Shown here: piece by piece, positions 21,747 to 22,194 of the stretch
Position numbering within the stretch: the stretch's first letter is position 1
How the letters are laid out: each line of letters starts with the position of its first letter
Origin: JBBTWG01 sp038062935
Lineage (GTDB): Bacteria; Patescibacteriota; Gracilibacteria; UBA1369; UBA12463
DNA length: 22,194 nucleotides
Reading direction: 5' to 3'
Assembly: GCA_038062935.1 (NCBI GenBank)
Contig: JBBTWG010000049.1
Coordinates: 1-22,194 of the forward strand
Notes under the pieces: generated by a model
What the model was told of the DNA's origin: nothing
Database searches by the model: none
What the model saw: the letters and a program-made list of their open reading frames with translations, nothing else
Translations under genes and position numbers: made by a program

Positions 21747-21792
21747 CTTGCAGAAAAGGGATGAGAAGTTTACACCCAATAGTGAAGCGAAG
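21747..21792 (+). repeat. Second copy of the tRNA-Ser downstream repeat
   Basis: CTTGCAGA, then GGGATGAGAAGTT-ACACCC and GTGAAGCGAAG, aligns with 17236-17282 after the other tRNA-Ser, with small gaps. The hairpin seen there has decayed here (the right arm is AACTCC). The rest of 21702-21847 holds no gene. Confidence 0.55.
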
Positions 21793-21847
21793 AACTCCGT
21801 AATCATTCCCCAATCGAAGCTGCACAAAGCTAAATTCCAGCAAGACA

Positions 21848-21875
21848 TTGACAAAAAACAAAAATTAAATATAAT
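21848..21875 (+). promoter_or_regulatory. Consensus promoter, leaderless, for the last gene
   Basis: TTGACA (21848-21853) and TATAAT (21870-21875) are both perfect and 16 bp apart. The ATG at 21882 begins 7 bases after the -10, exactly where transcription should start, so translation must begin on a leaderless mRNA. Confidence 0.8.
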
Positions 21876-21881
21876 ATAACC

Positions 21882-22194
21882 ATGACTCTTCAGCAAACGC
21901 CCCGTGATGGTGGCTCAGAGAGAGATTTATTGGGCAGACAATCGAGAGAAAGAAGTAATTTTTCACTCAAAAGAATAGGTGCAATAGCGGCCATTGTGGT
22001 CGCTGGTGTTCTGGCAGTGATCGGTGGAAAAAGATTCGTTGTGGACCCTATTCTGGAAGCAAGGGCAGAACATGATGCCATGTGGAAAAATTCTGAGAGG
22101 GTAGCGCATGAATATAGTGAGGGCATAGATCGGATGTGGGGTCAGATCGAAGAAGCGAAGAAATCAATGTTATTGGTTTCAGAGGGAATCGTTG
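21882..22194 (+). CDS. Membrane-anchored protein, N-terminal part (runs off the window)
   Basis: The frame opens at ATG 21882 and is open to the last base (104 codons). The product has a polar, Arg-rich N-terminus of about 32 residues (TPRDGGSERDLLGRQSRERS), one membrane segment near 34-49 (IGAIAAIVVAGVLAVIGG), and then a charged helical region (EARAEHDAMWKNSERVAHEYSEGIDRMWGQIEEAKKS) that looks like a coiled coil. No family is recognised and the C-terminus is outside the window. A strong leaderless promoter supports it as a real gene. Confidence 0.7.
   Translation, partial: MTLQQTPRDGGSERDLLGRQSRERSNFSLKRIGAIAAIVVAGVLAVIGGKRFVVDPILEARAEHDAMWKNSERVAHEYSEGIDRMWGQIEEAKKSMLLVSEGIV

Overview
The window looks like a chromosome segment from a bacterium with a small, compact genome of the Candidate Phyla Radiation/Patescibacteria type. 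Genes are tightly packed, many lack a clear Shine-Dalgarno, several start codons sit 6-7 bases after a -10 box, and many proteins are small envelope proteins of unknown function. A Peregrinibacteria-like lineage is my guess from general appearance; no marker here proves it. TGA ends at least four clear genes (murA, the ComEC-like gene, the PAS/GAF gene, the GNAT gene), so the TGA-to-Gly code of Gracilibacteria does not apply.

Layout. 1-685 (-) holds the N-terminal part of replicative helicase dnaB, divergent from yraN (840-1193, +). A four-TM protein and a DUF1905 protein follow, then the comM-like AAA+ gene yifB (2438-3961) and murA (4011-5378). murA overlaps, tail to tail, a ComEC-like metallo-beta-lactamase gene (5291-6145, -). 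Next come an FN3/Ig-like surface protein (6651-8240, -) and a lipoprotein (8340-8795, -). argS (8925-11696, +) is a long gene with a PheT-type B3/B4 domain fused in front. It is followed by a PilX-like pilus protein and a large secreted protein, converging on a PAS-PAS-GAF protein (14825-16057, -). The last part has a Lys/Pro-rich anchored protein, tRNA-Ser(UGA), an RlmI-like methyltransferase, an RluD-like pseudouridine synthase, an unknown anchored protein, a GNAT and uppP (both -), tRNA-Ser(GCU), and the start of a new membrane-protein gene running off the end.

Themes. yraN, yifB and the ComEC-like gene point to DNA uptake and processing; murA and uppP to cell-wall synthesis; argS, two tRNA-Ser genes, the methyltransferase and the pseudouridine synthase to translation.

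The most unusual content is non-coding. A ~205-bp element occurs twice (2168-2378 + and 6193-6396 -), each time just upstream of a competence-type gene and in that gene's orientation. The copies differ at about ten base pairs by matched changes on both arms, while internal-loop sequence and a CUUG tip are unchanged. I consider this the best candidate for an undescribed system. Other repeats are a 37-bp-arm palindrome at 6481-6647, an identical 32-nt palindromic insert placed twice in frame inside argS, an AAGTCACATGTC-type repeat overlapping and inside the rluD-like gene, and small hairpins with a fixed loop beside both tRNA-Ser genes. The other leading finding is the B3/B4-ArgRS fusion, which could be an arginyl-tRNA synthetase with built-in proofreading.
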